Shown here piece after piece: positions 31,618 to 43,620 of a stretch of 64,000 nt of DNA. Below the pieces are notes generated by a model. It searched no databases. It was given only the letters and a program-made list of their open reading frames with translations, and was not told where the DNA came from. The translations under genes and the position numbers were made by a program. Within the stretch, counting starts at the first letter, position 1. Each line of letters opens with the position of its first letter. This DNA is from Euglena gracilis (Eukaryota > Euglenida > Euglenophyceae > Euglenales): the NCBI GenBank assembly GCA_039621445.1, contig CP154954.1, positions 48,091,847 through 48,155,846 of the forward strand. The letters are read 5' to 3'.

Positions 31618-31729
31618 CAACACGGTGGCGCCGCCTGCAGGCCGCAGAGGAACAGCTTGCGGGTGCCCATCACTCCTCCTCGGCGCGGCTGCAGGAGGCT
31701 GAGGAGCGTGCGGCACTCGCAGGACCACT
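31618..31729 (+). CDS. coiled-coil exon
   Basis: The acceptor cagccaccacag, two bases, then TRWRRLQAAEEQLAGAHHSS and SARLQEAEERAALAGP, ending CT|GTCATT. Confidence 0.55.
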
Positions 31730-32667
31730 GTCATTGAACAAATTGGACCACTCTGGATTAAATAGTTTTGGAGGGTGCACAACCGTTTCTCTCGCGAGGC
31801 TTGCACAAAAATGGGTTCATTCGCCCCAGGGCGTTCCAAGAGGGACAGGGCTTTTTTCTTGGAAAGGAGCCACCAAGGCCAAACTGGGACTCAAACAGTG
31901 TCAAAAATTAAAAGTCGAAAAACTCATTTTTTGAGCTTCTGGCTGGTTTGGCGATTGTCCAAGGATGCCAGAAATCACTTTTTTTTTCCAGATGTGGACC
32001 TGTTTTGCCAAAACATGGCCATTTTTTGGCCATTCTTCCTCTGATTTTTTCATTGATCGCGTGCTCGGACATCAGAGTTTCTTTTTTTTTTTTTGCTTAA
32101 GGACCACCCTGTCGATTGTTCTCAAAAATCGACAATTTTTTTGGCAAACTCTTTTTCATAATTTGGAAGATTCTGACTGGGACAAGCCCCTCCCCTGATG
32201 AGGTCATGCACCAAAGGGCAAGGGTTATGGTCCCATGCATCCACATCACACCCCACCCTCGCAACAGTGACTCACCATCGAAGGCTGGGGTTCAGTTGAA
32301 GCAAAGCCACAGTGTTTTGTGGCTTGGAACTCTCACACAATGAACTGCAGACTCCCCGTCTGCTTCCACCCCGCAGACGAGACCACCTGCCGAATCCTGG
32401 AAATTACCCAAAAGTCCACCGCCAAAAATCAGACCCCGACCTTGCCCCCCCCCCCCCAGCTGTGCGCATATGCCTTACACCTAAACCATGCATCAAACCA
32501 CCCCCAAAGCCCTACGGGGATCAGCAATCAACCCAAAGGGTTGGAAAGATTCGGGGACGCTCGTGGCCTGGAATTCATGATTGGCTCGCCCCCGCCCTCC
32601 CGTCCCAAACCTGCCCCCTGGCCAGGCCAGCGACGGCGGCCCTGCGGCGCCGGCCCTCTCCCGACAG
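31730..32667. other. intron
   Basis: AT-rich with T runs; C run at 32,447-32,458. No exon. Confidence 0.4.
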
Positions 32668-32773
32668 TTGGCGGCCGCCGCCGGGCGCGCCGCGCAGGAG
32701 GCAGCGGCTTGGGAGCAGGAGAGGGCCCGGCTGACGGACCGGCTGCGCAGGGGGCGCCCCGATGGGGGCACCT
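32668..32773 (+). CDS. coiled-coil exon
   Basis: The acceptor ccggccctctcccgacag gives LAAAAGRAAQEAAAWEQERA and RLTDRLRRGRPDGGT in phase 0, ending T|GTTCGG. Confidence 0.6.
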
Positions 32774-33189
32774 GTTCGGGGGGGGGGGTGGAGAGCGGGC
32801 CCCGCCCTGATGGACCCCCCGAAAGGAATGCGCACCGTCGCAATTGTACGCCCCCCGATGAGTGTGCACCGCGGGGGTCCGAAGCTTCCTCCCTGAAAAG
32901 TGCGCACCGCACCGCCCAACTGGGATTACGCCTGCTTCCGTTTTTTGACCATTTTGGGGAATTTCGGGCCGCCTATACCGAGTTTGGCCAACCTTGGGCA
33001 ATTCGACCCAGTTTGTGACCAGTCTGGGGCCATTTTCACCATTTTTTTTGTACAGTTTTGTCCCATTTTTGGGGGGGGTGATTTTTGTTCCCGTCCTAAT
33101 ACGTGACCGTTTCTGGAAGCGCGCCGCCACGTATTTGTCGGGGTGGGGGTCGCCTGCCGCGGCGACCCCTGCCGGCAAGCCACGCCCAG
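32774..33189. other. intron
   Basis: G run at 32,778-32,788, then AT-rich sequence with tttggccattttt phrases. No exon. Confidence 0.4.
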
Positions 33190-33333
33190 CGGGAGGCACA
33201 GGAGCTGCGGCGCACCGTGGACGGGCTCTCCGCCACGGTGGAGGGCCTGCAGCGGCGCCAGGAAGGGGTGCAGGGGGAGATCTGTGAGGCAGCAAAGGAA
33301 AGGTGCCGGCTGCTGGCTGACCAGGCGGCTGCC
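33190..33333 (+). CDS. coiled-coil exon
   Basis: The acceptor agccacgcccag opens 48 codons in phase 0: REAQELRRTVDGLSATVEGL, QRRQEGVQGEICEAAKERCR, LLADQAAA, ending GCC|GTATTA. Confidence 0.65.
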
Positions 33334-34133
33334 GTATTACTGCAGTTCGCTATGCTTGCTCAAACCCTTACGGCCGATACCCATCTTTTTCAAGTCAAGT
33401 GTGTGAGGTTTCATGTAGTATTTCTGAAGGTTTTGCCACGTGCACATTTCGCGTATTTTACGCATATTTAGCTCACATTTGAACGTCTTTTCAGGATTTA
33501 CCCGCTGCCTCTTCCATTCCCGTATGTTTTGACCATTTATTTTTTGGGGGCCATTTCTTGGCTTTCTCCAACCATTTTCATGCCATTCTCAGACACTATG
33601 GGCCAATTTTGGCCCTGTTTGGACGTCCATTGGTTATTTTTTTTGGCATTTTTGGCATATTTTTTTTGTCATTTGGGGCCATTTTTCATCATAAAATCAA
33701 ACCGATTTGTTGAAAATGGACGAAGTAACCAGAAAGTGGTAAAAAAGGGTCCAAAATGCTCAAAAATGGTCGAAATTGTCCGAAAATGGCTGATTGTGCC
33801 AAATAAACCATCGGAGCTTACAATATGTCAATGGCTTACCATTTTTGCAAAAGGCAAGACCGGATATTAGCAATAACCGTTATTATTTTTTTTTTAAAAT
33901 ATACACAATGTTTCAAGTGGTTTAAGATTAAGGTCGATTAAATTGAGCAAAAATATATTTCAAAATAAACCTGACAGTCAGGAAGTAAAGAAGTTGGTCT
34001 CAATGCTCTAGATCCTTCACAGTACCAACAAGTTAACCAGTACCGAGGAAATGAACCAAATTAAAATTCAGAGAAATACATATATGAAAGATCTGATGAA
34101 AATCCGCACGCCAAGGAAGGCAGGTGCGCGCAG
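33334..34133. other. AT-rich intron before the tandem array
   Basis: No exon; tttttggccattttt-type phrases at 33,540-33,690. Confidence 0.4.
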
Positions 34134-34362
34134 CTGATCTGGAAAGAGAAAAGAACGAAAGAACAATGGCAGAAGAGCAGGTGGCGGAGCTGAAGGGGCT
34201 GCTGGCAGCGTCGCACTCGCAGGGGGCGGACGTGGCGCGGGAGATGGTGGCGCTGCGGGAGCAGCTGCACGAGATGGAGGCGGAGAAGGGGCGCCTGGAG
34301 GAGGAGGCGACGGCCAGCCGAGCCCCTTCGGCGCTGGCAAAACTGGCGAGGGCGGGCTGCCG
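34134..34362 (+). CDS. array exon A0: unique first half, repeated second half
   Basis: The acceptor ggtgcgcgcag, two bases, then DLEREKNERTMAEEQ, unique to this copy. From about 34,181 the repeated part follows: VAELKGLLAASHSQGADVAR, EMVALREQLHEMEAEKGRLE, EEATASRAPSALAKLARAGC, with CCG|GTGCGG. This is the left edge of the tandem array. The repeat begins inside the exon, which tells how the array arose. Confidence 0.65.
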
Positions 34363-34696
34363 GTGCGGGTTGGGGTGGGCTGGGTGGGGCGATCCCTCCC
34401 TCCCCTGGTTCTTTCGAGCAACCCCAACCCCCCGTCCTGCACTGCCCCCCCTTGAATAATTTGCCGACGTTTTGGGGCTGGCCTGCTGCAAGCACCAAAG
34501 CACGGGTGTGGGCGGGCTGGTGGGGGGGGGGGGGTGCTTCCCCTGAACAAAAAGCGACCCAGGGTCCCCCGGCGGTCACAGCGAGGGTGGGGCTCAAAGC
34601 AGGCTCAGGGCAGTGGGCAGGCCCTCGCGTGGCCCCTCGGTGGGTTCCAGCACCTCGCAGGGGGGACGTGCAGAGGGTGAAGGGGCCGGCTGCCAG

Positions 34697-34851
34697 CACT
34701 GCTGAGCGACAAGCTGGCGGGTCTGGAGGAGCAGATGGCCGCTGCGGCGGAAGCAGCTCGACAGACGCTTGCGGCGGTGGAGGGGCAGGCGGCGGAGGAG
34801 CAGCGTCGCTTGTGCGAGGCGATGGAAGGAGCGAAAGTTGACCACCTGCTG
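34697..34851 (+). CDS. array exon B0
   Basis: The acceptor gccggctgccag (or ctgctgag ten bases on, which restores phase after exon A) opens LLSDKLAGLEEQMAAAAEAA, RQTLAAVEGQAAEEQRRLCE, AMEGAKVDHLL, ending CTG|GTCCAG. The last array copy diverges just after this point, which supports this donor. An amphipathic helix throughout. Confidence 0.6.
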
Positions 34852-35221
34852 GTCCAGGGATGGGGTGCCTTGCCACGCCCGTCCCAAAACCCACTCCCCA
34901 CCGTCCAGCTAGCCGCAATCTGTGAGTGGTGATCCACTGCCGAGGGCCCACCATTTTCTGCTTGGGGAGGGGGAGGGGCGGGGGCATGGGACGGCCAGAG
35001 CTGCCACGGGAGGAAGTTGGGGTGGGGGTCGGAGTGCCCTCGCGCGTTGTGGGACAGGTGGGAGTGCCAGGGTCGTTGGGAGGTTGTTTGCTGGGGCTCG
35101 GCGGGGGTGGGGAGACGGGCTTCTATAGAGATTGAGGACCACAACGTGCCCGCGTGGGAGTTGAGGGCTTTGGAGGATGGTTGGGGAGGGGGGTTGGCTG
35201 GACCGGCAAGTGCCGGCGCAG

Positions 35222-35519
35222 CGGAGGAGCAGACACAGGACATGGCACGGCAGCTCGCGGCCCAGGGGGAGGAGTGTGCACGGCTGACCACGGCGCTGGC
35301 GGAGGCCACAGCGGGACAGTCGGCGGTGGAGGCGCAGGTGGCGGAGCTGAAGGGGCTGCTGGCAGCGTCGCACTCGCAGGGGGCGGACGTGGCGCGGGAG
35401 ATGGTGGCGCTGCGGGAGCAGCTGCACGAGATGGAGGCGGAGAAGGGGCGCATGGAGGAGGAGGCGCCGGCCAGCCGAGCCCCTTCGGCGCTGGCAAAAC
35501 TGGCGAGGGCGGGCTGCCA
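35222..35519 (+). CDS. array exon A1
   Basis: The acceptor gtgccggcgcag leads to EEQTQDMARQLAAQGEECAR, LTTALAEATAGQSAVEAQ, then the shared VAELKGLL half, ending CCA|GTGCGG. The AG-GT span is 298 bases; an inner acceptor after GGAGGAGCAG gives phase 0. This copy has M for L (KGRMEEEAPA). Confidence 0.6.
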
Positions 35520-35845
35520 GTGCGGGTTGGGGTGGGCTGGGTGGGGCGATCCCTCCCTCCCCTGGTTCTTTCGAGCAACCCCAACCCCCCGTCCTGCACT
35601 GCCCCCCCTTGAATAATTTGCCGACGTTTTGGGGCTGGCCTGCTGCAAGCACCAAAGCACGGGTGTGGACGGGCTGGTGGGGGTGCTTCCCCTGAACGAA
35701 AAGCGACCCAGGGTCCCCCGGCGGTCACAGCGAGGGTGGGGCTCAAAGCAGGCTCAGGGCAGTGGGCAGGCCCTCACGTGGCCCCTCGGTGGGTTCCAGC
35801 ACCTCGCAGGGGGGACGTGCAAAGGGTGAAGGGGCCGGCTGCCAG

Positions 35846-36000
35846 CACTGCTGAGCGACAAGCTGGCGGGTCTGGAGGAGCAGATGGCCGCTGCGGCGGA
35901 AGCAGCTCGGCAGACGCTTGCGGCGGTGGAGGGGCAGGCGGCGGAGGAGCAGCGTCGCTTGTGCGAGGCGATGGAAGGAGCGAAAGTTGACCACCTGCTG
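35846..36000 (+). CDS. array exon B1
   Basis: Near-identical to B0 (DKLAGLEEQMAAAAEAARQT), donor CTG|GTCCAA. Confidence 0.6.
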
Positions 36001-36371
36001 GTCCAAGGATGGGGTGCCTTGCCACGCCCGTCCCAAAACCCACTCCCCACCGTCCAGCTAGCCGCAATGCGTGAGTGGTGATCCACTGCCGAGGGCCCAC
36101 CATTTTCTGCTTGGGGAGGGGGGAGGGGCGGGGGCATGGGACGGCCAGAGCTGCCACGGGAGGAAGTTGGGGTGGGGGTCGGAGTGCCCTCGCGCGTTGT
36201 GGGACAGGTGGGAGTGCCAGGGTCGTTGGGAGGTTGTTTGCTGGGGCTTGGCGGGGGTGGGGAGACGGGCTTCTATAGAGATTGAGGACCACAACGTGCC
36301 CGCGTGGGAGTTGAGGGCTTTGGAGGATGGTTGGGGAGGGGGGTTGGCTGGACCGGCAGGTGCCGGTGCAG

Positions 36372-36669
36372 CGGAGGAGCAGACACAGGACATGGCGCGG
36401 CAGCTCGCGGCCCAGGGGGAGGAGTGTGCACGGCTGACCATGGCGCTGGCGGAGGCCATGGCGGGACAGTCGGCGGTGGAGGCGCAGGTGGCGGAGCTGA
36501 AGGGGCTGCTGGCAGCGTCGCACTCGCAGGGGGCGGACGTGGCGCGGGAGATGGTGGCGCTGCGGGAGCAGCTGCACGAGATGGAGGCGGAGAAGGGGCG
36601 CCTGGAGGAGGAGGCGACGGCCAGCCGAGCCCCTTCGCCGCTGGCAAAACTGGCGAGGGCGGGCTGCCG
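36372..36669 (+). CDS. array exon A2
   Basis: Same layout as A1 with the variant RLTMALAEAMAGQ (Thr to Met twice). Confidence 0.6.
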
Positions 36670-37001
36670 GTGCGGGTTGGGGTGGGCTGGGTGGGGCGAT
36701 CCCTCCCTCCCCTGGTTCTTTCGAGCAACCCCCACCCCCCGTCCTGCACTGCCCCCCCTTGAATAATTTGCCGACGTTTTGGGGCTGGCCTGCTGCAAGC
36801 ACCAAAGCACGGGTGTGGGCGGGCTGGTGGGGGGGGAGGTGCTTCCCCTGAACGAAAAGCGACCCAGGGTCCCCCGGCGGTCACAGCAAGGGTGGGGCTC
36901 AAAGCAGGCTCAGGGCAGTGGGCAGGCCCTCACGTGGCCCCTCGGTGGGTTCCAGCACCTCGCAGGGGGGACGTGCAAAGGGTGAAGGGGCCGGCTGCCA
37001 G

Positions 37002-37156
37002 CACTGCTGAGCGACAAGCTGGCGGGTCTGGAGGAGCAGATGGCCGCTGCGGCGGAAGCAGCTCGGCAGACGCTTGCGGCGGTGGAGGGGCAGGCGGCGG
37101 AGGAGCAGCGTCGCTTGTGCGAGGCGATGGAAGGAGCGAAAGTTGACCACCTGCTG
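37002..37156 (+). CDS. array exon B2
   Basis: Identical in protein to B1. Confidence 0.6.
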
Positions 37157-37524
37157 GTCCAGGGATGGGGTGCCTTGCCACGCCCGTCCCAAAACCCGCT
37201 CCCCACCGTCCAGCTAGCCGCAATGCGTGAGTGGTGATCCACTGCCGAGGGCCCGACATTTTCTGCTTGGGGAGGGGGGGTGCGGGGCATGGGACGGCCA
37301 GAGCTGCCACGGGAGGAAGTTGGGGTGGGGGTCGGAGTGCCCTCGCGCGTTGTGGGACAGGTGGGAGTGCCGGGGTCGTTGGGAGGTTGTTTGCTGGGGC
37401 TCGGCGGGGGTGGGGAGACGGGCTTCTATAGAGATTGAGGGCCACAACGTGCCTGCGTGGGAGTTGAGGGTTTTGGAGGATGGTTGGGGAGGGGGGTTGG
37501 CTGGACCGGCAGGTGCCGGCGCAG

Positions 37525-37822
37525 CGGAGGAGCAGACACAGGACATGGCGCGGCAGCTCGCGGCCCAGGGGGAGGAGTGTGCACGGCTGACCACGGCGCT
37601 GGCGGAGGCCACGGCGGGACAGTCGGCGGTGGAGGCGCAGGTGGCGGAGCTGAAGGGGCTGCTGGCAGCGTCGCACTCGCAGGGGGCGGACGTGGCGCGG
37701 GAGATGGTGGCGCTGCGGGAGCAGCTGCACGAGATGGAGGCGGAGAAGGGGCGCCTGGAGGAGGAGGCGACGGCCAGCCGAGCCCCTTCGGCGCTGGCAA
37801 AACTGGCGAGGGCGGGCTGCCG
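37525..37822 (+). CDS. array exon A3
   Basis: Consensus copy (TTALAEATAGQ; SRAPSALAK). Confidence 0.6.
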
Positions 37823-38155
37823 GTGCGGGTTGGGGTGGTCTGGGTGGGGCGATCCCTCCCTCCCCTGGTTCTTTCGAGCAACCCCAACCCCCCGTCCTGC
37901 ACTGCCCCCCCTTGAATAATTTGCCGACGTTTTGGGGCTGGCCTGCTGCAAGCACCAAAGCACGGGTGTGGGCGGGCTGGTGGGGGGGGGAGGTGCTTCC
38001 CCTGAACGAAAAGCGACCCAGGGTCCCCCGGCGGTCACAGCGAGGGTGGGGCTCAAAGCAGGCTCAGGGCAGTGGGCAGGCCCTCACGTGGCCCCTCGGT
38101 GGGTTCCAGCACCTCGCAGGGGGGACGTGCAAAGGGTGAAGGGGCCGGCTGCCAG

Positions 38156-38310
38156 CACTGCTGAGCGACAAGCTGGCGGGTCTGGAGGAGCAGATGGCCG
38201 CTGCGGCGGAAGCAGCTCGGCAGACGCTTGCGGCGGTGGAGGGGCAGGCGGCGGAGGAGCAGCGTCGCTTGTGCGAGGCGATGGAAGGAGCGAAAGTTGA
38301 CCACCTGATG
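38156..38310 (+). CDS. array exon B3
   Basis: Ends DHLM instead of DHLL, a variant shared with B5 and B9. Confidence 0.6.
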
Positions 38311-38681
38311 GTCCAGAGATGGGGTGCCTTGCCACGCCCGTCCCAAAACCCACTCCCCACCGTCCAGCTAGCCGCAATGCGTGAGTGGTGATCCACTGCC
38401 GAGGGCCCAACATTTTCTGCTTGGGGAGGGGGGAGGGGCGGGGGCATGGGACGGCCAGAGCTGCCACGGGAGGAAGTTGGGGTGGGGGTCGGAGTGCCCT
38501 CGCGCGTTGTGGGACAGGTGGGAGTGCCAGGGTCGTTGGGAGGTTGTTTGCTGGGGCTCGGTGGGGGTGGGGAGACGGGCTTCTATAGAGATTGAGGGCC
38601 ACAACGTGCCTGCGTGGGAGTTGAGGGTTTTGGAGGATGGTTGGGGAGGGGGGTTGGCTGGACCGGCAGGTGCCGGCGCAG

Positions 38682-38979
38682 CGGAGGAGCAGACACAGGA
38701 CATGGCACGGCAGCTCGCGGCCCAGGGGGAGGAGTGTGCACGGCTGACCACGGCGCTGGCGGAGGCCACGGCGGGACAGTCGGCGGTGGAGGCGCAGGTG
38801 GCGGAGCTGAAGGGGCTGCTGGCAGCGTCGCACTCGCAGGGGGCGGACGTGGCGCGGGAGATGGTGGCGCTGCGGGAGCAGCTGCACGAGATGGAGGCGG
38901 AGAAGGGGCGCCTGGAGGAGGAGGCGACGGCCAGCCGAGCCCCTTCGCCGCTGGCAAAACTGGCGAGGGCGGGCTGCCG
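38682..38979 (+). CDS. array exon A4
   Basis: SRAPSPLAK variant; ends CCG|GTGCAT. Confidence 0.6.
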
Positions 38980-39313
38980 GTGCATGTTGAGGTGGGCTGG
39001 GTGGGGCGATCCCTCCCTCCCCTGGTTCTTTCGAGCAACCCCCCCCCCCCGTCCTGCACTGCCCCCCCTTGAATAATTTGCCGACGTTTTGGGGCTGGCC
39101 TGCTGCAAGCACCAAAGCACGGGTGTGGGCGGGCTGGTGGGGGGGGGGAGGTGCTTCCCCTGAACGAAAAGCGACCCAGGGTCCCCCGGCGGTCACAGCG
39201 AGGGTGGGGCTCAAAGCAGGCTCAGGGCAGTGGGCAGGCCCTCACGTGGCCCCTCGGTGGGTTCCAGCACCTCGCAGGGGGGACGTGCAGAGGGTGAAGG
39301 GGCCGGCTGCCAG

Positions 39314-39468
39314 CACTGCTGAGCGACAAGCTGGCGGGTCTGGAGGAGCAGATGGCCGCTGCGGCGGAAGCAGCTCGGCAGACGCTTGCGGCGGTGGAGG
39401 GGCAGGCGGCGGAGGAGCAGCGTCGGTTGTGCGAGGTGATGGAAGGAGCGAAAGTTGACCACCTGCTG
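39314..39468 (+). CDS. array exon B4
   Basis: One substitution, EVMEGAK for EAMEGAK. Confidence 0.6.
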
Positions 39469-39800
39469 GTCCAGGGATGGGGTGCCTTGCCACGCCCGTC
39501 CCAAAACCCACTCCCCACCGTCCAGCTAGCCGCAATGCGTGAGTGGTGATCCACTGCCGAGGGCCCAACATTTTCTGCTTGGGGAGGGGGGAGGGGCGGG
39601 GGCATGGGACGGCCAGAGCTGCCACGGGAGGAAGTTGGGGTGGGGGTCGGAGTGCCCTCGCGCGTTGTGGGACAGGTGGGAGTGCCGGGGTCGTTGGGAG
39701 GTTGTTTGCTGGGGCTCGGCGGGGGTGGGGAGACGGGCTTCTATAGAGATTGAGGACCACAACGTGCCCGCGTGGGAGTTGAGGGTTTTGGAGGATGGTT

Positions 39801-40178
39801 CACATATGGCATAAAGTGGAGCCCCCACAGTCGAGTGTGGGGTACTGTGGGGGGTAAGTGTGGGGGGGAGTGTGGGGAGTATGTGTGGGGTGCCAGCGGG
39901 GGGGGGGGTGGGGGGGAGTGTGGGGTGACAGGGGGGAGTGTGGGGGGTAAGTGTGGGGGGTGACAGTGGGGGGGAGTGTGGGGGGGAGTGTGGGGTGACA
40001 GTGGGGGGGAGTGTGGGAAGTAAGTGTGGGGTGACAGTGGGGGGGAGTGTGGGGGGTAAGTGTGGGGTGACAGTGGGGGGGAGTGTGGGGGGGAAGTGTG
40101 GGGTGACAGTGGGGGGGGGTGTGGGGTACCCCACAGTACTGTGGGGTACTGTGGGGGCTCCACTTTACGCCATCGCTC
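39801..40178. mobile_element. G-rich minisatellite element G1 inside the array
   Basis: The inner ends GGCATAAAGTGGAGCCCCCA (left) and GGCGTAAAGTGGAGCCCCCA (right, reverse) form inverted repeats around a minisatellite of gtggggtgacagtgggggg-type units. The flanks are GGATGGTT (39,793) and GGATGGTG (40,179), an approximate 8-bp duplication of the array intron. The cargo is only the minisatellite. Confidence 0.6.
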
Positions 40179-40225
40179 GGATGGTGGGGGGGGGGGGTTG
40201 GCTGGACCGGCAGGTGCCGGCGCAG

Positions 40226-40523
40226 CGGAGGAGCAGACACAGGACATAGCACGGCAGCTCGCGGCCCAGGGGGAGGAGTGTGCACGGCTGACCACGTCGC
40301 TGGCGGAGGCCACGGCGGGACAGTCGGCGGTGGAGGCGCAGGTGGCGGAGCTGAAGGGGCTGCTGGCAGCGTCGCACTCGCAGGGGGCGGACGTGGCGCG
40401 GGAGATGGTGGCGCTGCGGGAGCAGCTGCACGAGATGGAGGCGGAGAAGGGGCGCCTGGAGGAGGAGGCGACGGCCAGCCGAGCCCCTTCGCCGCTGGCA
40501 AAACTGGCGAGGGCGGGCTGCCG
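40226..40523 (+). CDS. array exon A5
   Basis: Carries QDIARQ (Met to Ile), shared only with A7, the other copy that follows a G-rich insertion. Confidence 0.6.
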
Positions 40524-40849
40524 GTGCGGGTTGGGGTGGGCTGGGTGGGGCGATCCCTCCCTCCCCTGGTTCTTTCGAACAACCCCCGCCCCCCGTCCTG
40601 CACTGCCCCCCCTTGAATAATTTGCCGACGTTTTGGGGCTGGCCTGCTGCAAGCACCAAAGCACGGGTGTGGGCGGGCTGGTGGGGGTGCTTCCCCTGAA
40701 CGAAAAGCGACCCAGGGTCCCCCGGCGGTCACAGCGAGGGTGGGGCTCAAAGCAGGCTCAGGGCAGTGGGCAGGCCCTCACGTGGCCCCTCGGTGGGTTC
40801 CAGCACCTCGCAGGGGGGACGTGCAAAGGGTGAAGGGGCCGGCTGCCAG

Positions 40850-41004
40850 CACTGCTGAGCGACAAGCTGGCGGGTCTGGAGGAGCAGATGGCCGCTGCGG
40901 CGGAAGCAGCTCGGCAGACGCTTGCGGCGGTGGAGGGGCAGGCGGCGGAGGAGCAGCGTCGCTTGTGCGAGGCGATGGAAGGAGCGAAAGTTGACCACCT
41001 GATG
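40850..41004 (+). CDS. array exon B5
   Basis: DHLM variant. Confidence 0.6.
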
Positions 41005-41374
41005 GTCCAGGGATGGGGTGCCTTGCCACGCCCGTCCCAAAACCCGCTCCCCACTGTCCAGCTAGCCGCAATGCGTGAGTGGTGATCCACTGCCGAGGGC
41101 CCAACATTTTCTGCTTGGGGAGGGGGGGGGGGCGGGGCATGGGACGGCCAGAGCTGCCACGGGAGGAAGTTGGGGTGGGGGTCGGAGTGCCCTCGCGCGT
41201 TGTGGGACAGGTGGGAGTGCCGGGGTCGTTGGGAGGTTGTTTGCTGGGGCTCGGCGGGGGTGGGGAGACGGGCTTGTATAGAGATTGAGGACCACAACGT
41301 GCCCGCGTGGGAGTTGAGGGTTTTGGAGGATGGTTGGGGAGGGGGGTTGGCTGGACCGGCAGGTGCCGGCGCAG

Positions 41375-41672
41375 CGGAGGAGCAGACACAGGACATGGCG
41401 CGGCAGCTCGCGGCCCAGGGGGAGGAGTGTGCACGGCTGACCACGGCGCTGGCGGAGGCCACGGCGGGACAGTCGGCGGTGGAGGCGCAGGTGGCGGAGC
41501 TGAAGGGGCTGCTGGCAGCGTCGCACTCGCAGGGGGCGGACGTGGCGCGGGAGATGGTGGCGCTGCGGGAGCAGCTGCACGAGATGGAGGCGGAGAAGGG
41601 ACGCCTGGAGGAGGAGGCGACGGCCAGCCGAGCCCCTTCGCCGCTGGCAAAACTGGCGAGGGCGGGCTGCCG
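41375..41672 (+). CDS. array exon A6
   Basis: Consensus protein; shares the silent change aagggacgc with A10. Confidence 0.6.
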
Positions 41673-42004
41673 GTGCGGGTTGGGGTGGGCTGGGTGGGGC
41701 GATCCCTCCCTCCCCTGGTTCTTTCGAACAACCCCCGCCCCCCGTCCTGCACTGCCCCCCCTTGAATAATTTGCCGACGTTTTGGGGCTGGCCTGCTGCA
41801 AGCACCAAAGCACGGGTGTGGGCGGGCTGGTGGGGGGGGGGGTGCTTCCCCTGAACGAAAAGCGACCCAGGGTCCCCCGGCGGTCACAGCGAGGGTGGGG
41901 CTCAAAGCAGGCTCAGGGCAGTGGGCAGGCCCTCACGTGGCCCCTCGGTGGGTTCCAGCACCTCGCAGGGGGGACGTGCAAAGGGTGAAGGGGCCGGCTG
42001 CCAG

Positions 42005-42159
42005 CACTGCTGAGCGACAAGCTGGCGGGTCTGGAGGAGCAGATGGCCGCTGCGGCGGAAGCAGCTCGGCAGACGCTTGCGGCGGTGGAGGGGCAGGCGG
42101 CGGAGGAGCAGCGTCGCTTGTGCGAGGCGATGGAAGGAGCGAAAGTTGACCACCTGCTG
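42005..42159 (+). CDS. array exon B6
   Basis: Consensus. The following intron (42,180-42,290) is unusual in having many bases replaced by G or C relative to all other copies. Confidence 0.6.
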
Positions 42160-42491
42160 GTCCAGGGATGGGGTGCCTTGCCACGCCCGCCCCAAACCCC
42201 CCCCCCCACCGTCCAGCTAGCCGCAATGCGTGAGTGGTGATCCACTGCCGGGGGCCCAACATTTTGTGCGGGGGGGGGGGGGGGGGGCGGGGGCATGGGA
42301 CGGCCAGAGCTGCCACGGGAGGAAGTTGGGGTGGGGGTCGGAGTGCCCTCGCGCGTTGTGGGACAGGTGGGAGTGCCAGGGTCGTTGGGAGGTTGTTTGC
42401 TGGGGCTCGGCGGGGGTGGGGAGACGGGCTTCTACAGAGATTGAGGACCACAACGTGCCCGCGTGGGAGTTGAGGGTTTTGGAGGAGGGTT

Positions 42492-43275
42492 GGCATAAAG
42501 TGGAGCCCCCACAGTCGAGGTGGGGTACTGTGGGGGTAAGTGTGGGGGGGCGGAGGTGGGAGTATGTGTGGGCTGACAGTGGGGGGGAGTGTGGGGGGAG
42601 TGTGGGGTGACAGTGGGGGAGAGTGGGGGGGAAGTGTGGGGTGACAGTGGGGGGGGGTGGGGGGGAGTGTGGGGTGACAGTGGGGGGGAGTGTGGGGGGA
42701 AGTGTGGGGTGACAGTGAGGGGATTGGGGGGGGTACGTGTGGGGTGACAGTGGGGGGGTGTCCAAATCCGAGGAAAGTGAATTTTTTCCCCTTGCCTTGC
42801 ACACACAAGGGGATGATGCTATTTTGGTTCTGGGGGGGGGGGTGGGGGCGGGGCGCCCCCCCCCCGGGCCGCGGCCGAAGGCCGCGGCGCGACGAGGCCG
42901 AAGGCCGAGTAAGTCAAAAAATGACACCCGAACAGTTGCGCACATCAACTTGGGCTTGGTCCAACAAAGTGGAATTCGGCAATTTCCATTTCACACAAAC
43001 GGAAGCGTGGGGGTATGTGTGGGGTGACAGTGGGGGGAGTGTGGGGGGAGTGTGGGGTGACAGTGGGGGGGAGTGTGGGGGGAAGTGTGGGGTGACAGTG
43101 GGGGGGGAGTGTGGGGGGTAAGGGGGGGGGGAGAGTGGGGGGGAGGGGGGGGGGAAGAGTGGGGGGACAGTGGGGGGGAGTGTGGGGGGGAAGTGTGGGG
43201 TGACAGTGGGGGGGAGTGTGGGGTACCCCACAGTACCGTGGGGTACTGTGGGGGCTCCACTTTACGCCATCTCTC
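42492..43275. mobile_element. G-rich minisatellite element G2, with a nested insertion
   Basis: Same ends as G1 (GGCATAAAGTGGAGCCCCCA left; GGCGTAAAGTGGAGCCCCCA right in reverse), at the same point of the unit, with flanks GGAGGGTT and GGATGGTT. A non-repetitive 240-base block at about 42,765-43,005, containing C/G runs and GCCGCGGCCGAAGGCCGCGG, interrupts the minisatellite and looks like a secondary insertion. Confidence 0.6.
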
Positions 43276-43322
43276 GGATGGTTGGGGAGGGGGGTTGGCT
43301 GGACCGGCAGGTGCCGGCGCAG

Positions 43323-43620
43323 CGGAGGAGCAGACACAGGACATAGCACGGCAGCTCGCGGCCCAGGGGGAGGAGTGTGCACGGCTGACCACGGCGCTGG
43401 CGGAGGCCACGGCGGGACAGTCGGCGGTGGAGGCGCAGGTGGCGGAGCTGAAGGGGCTGCTGGCAGCGTCGCACTCGCAGGGGGCGGACGTGGCGCGGGA
43501 GATGGTGGCGCTGCGGGAGCAGCTGCACGAGATGGAGGCGGAGAAGGGGCGCCTGGAGGAGGAGGCGACGGCCAGCCGAGCCCCTTCGCCGCTGGCAAAA
43601 CTGGCGAGGGCGGGCTGCCG
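43323..43620 (+). CDS. array exon A7
   Basis: QDIARQ variant shared with A5. Confidence 0.6.

Noticed and set aside
39805-43230. Thr/Pro/His-rich frames in the G-rich minisatellites
   Set aside because: They are translations of the minisatellite unit and change register with every G-run length difference.
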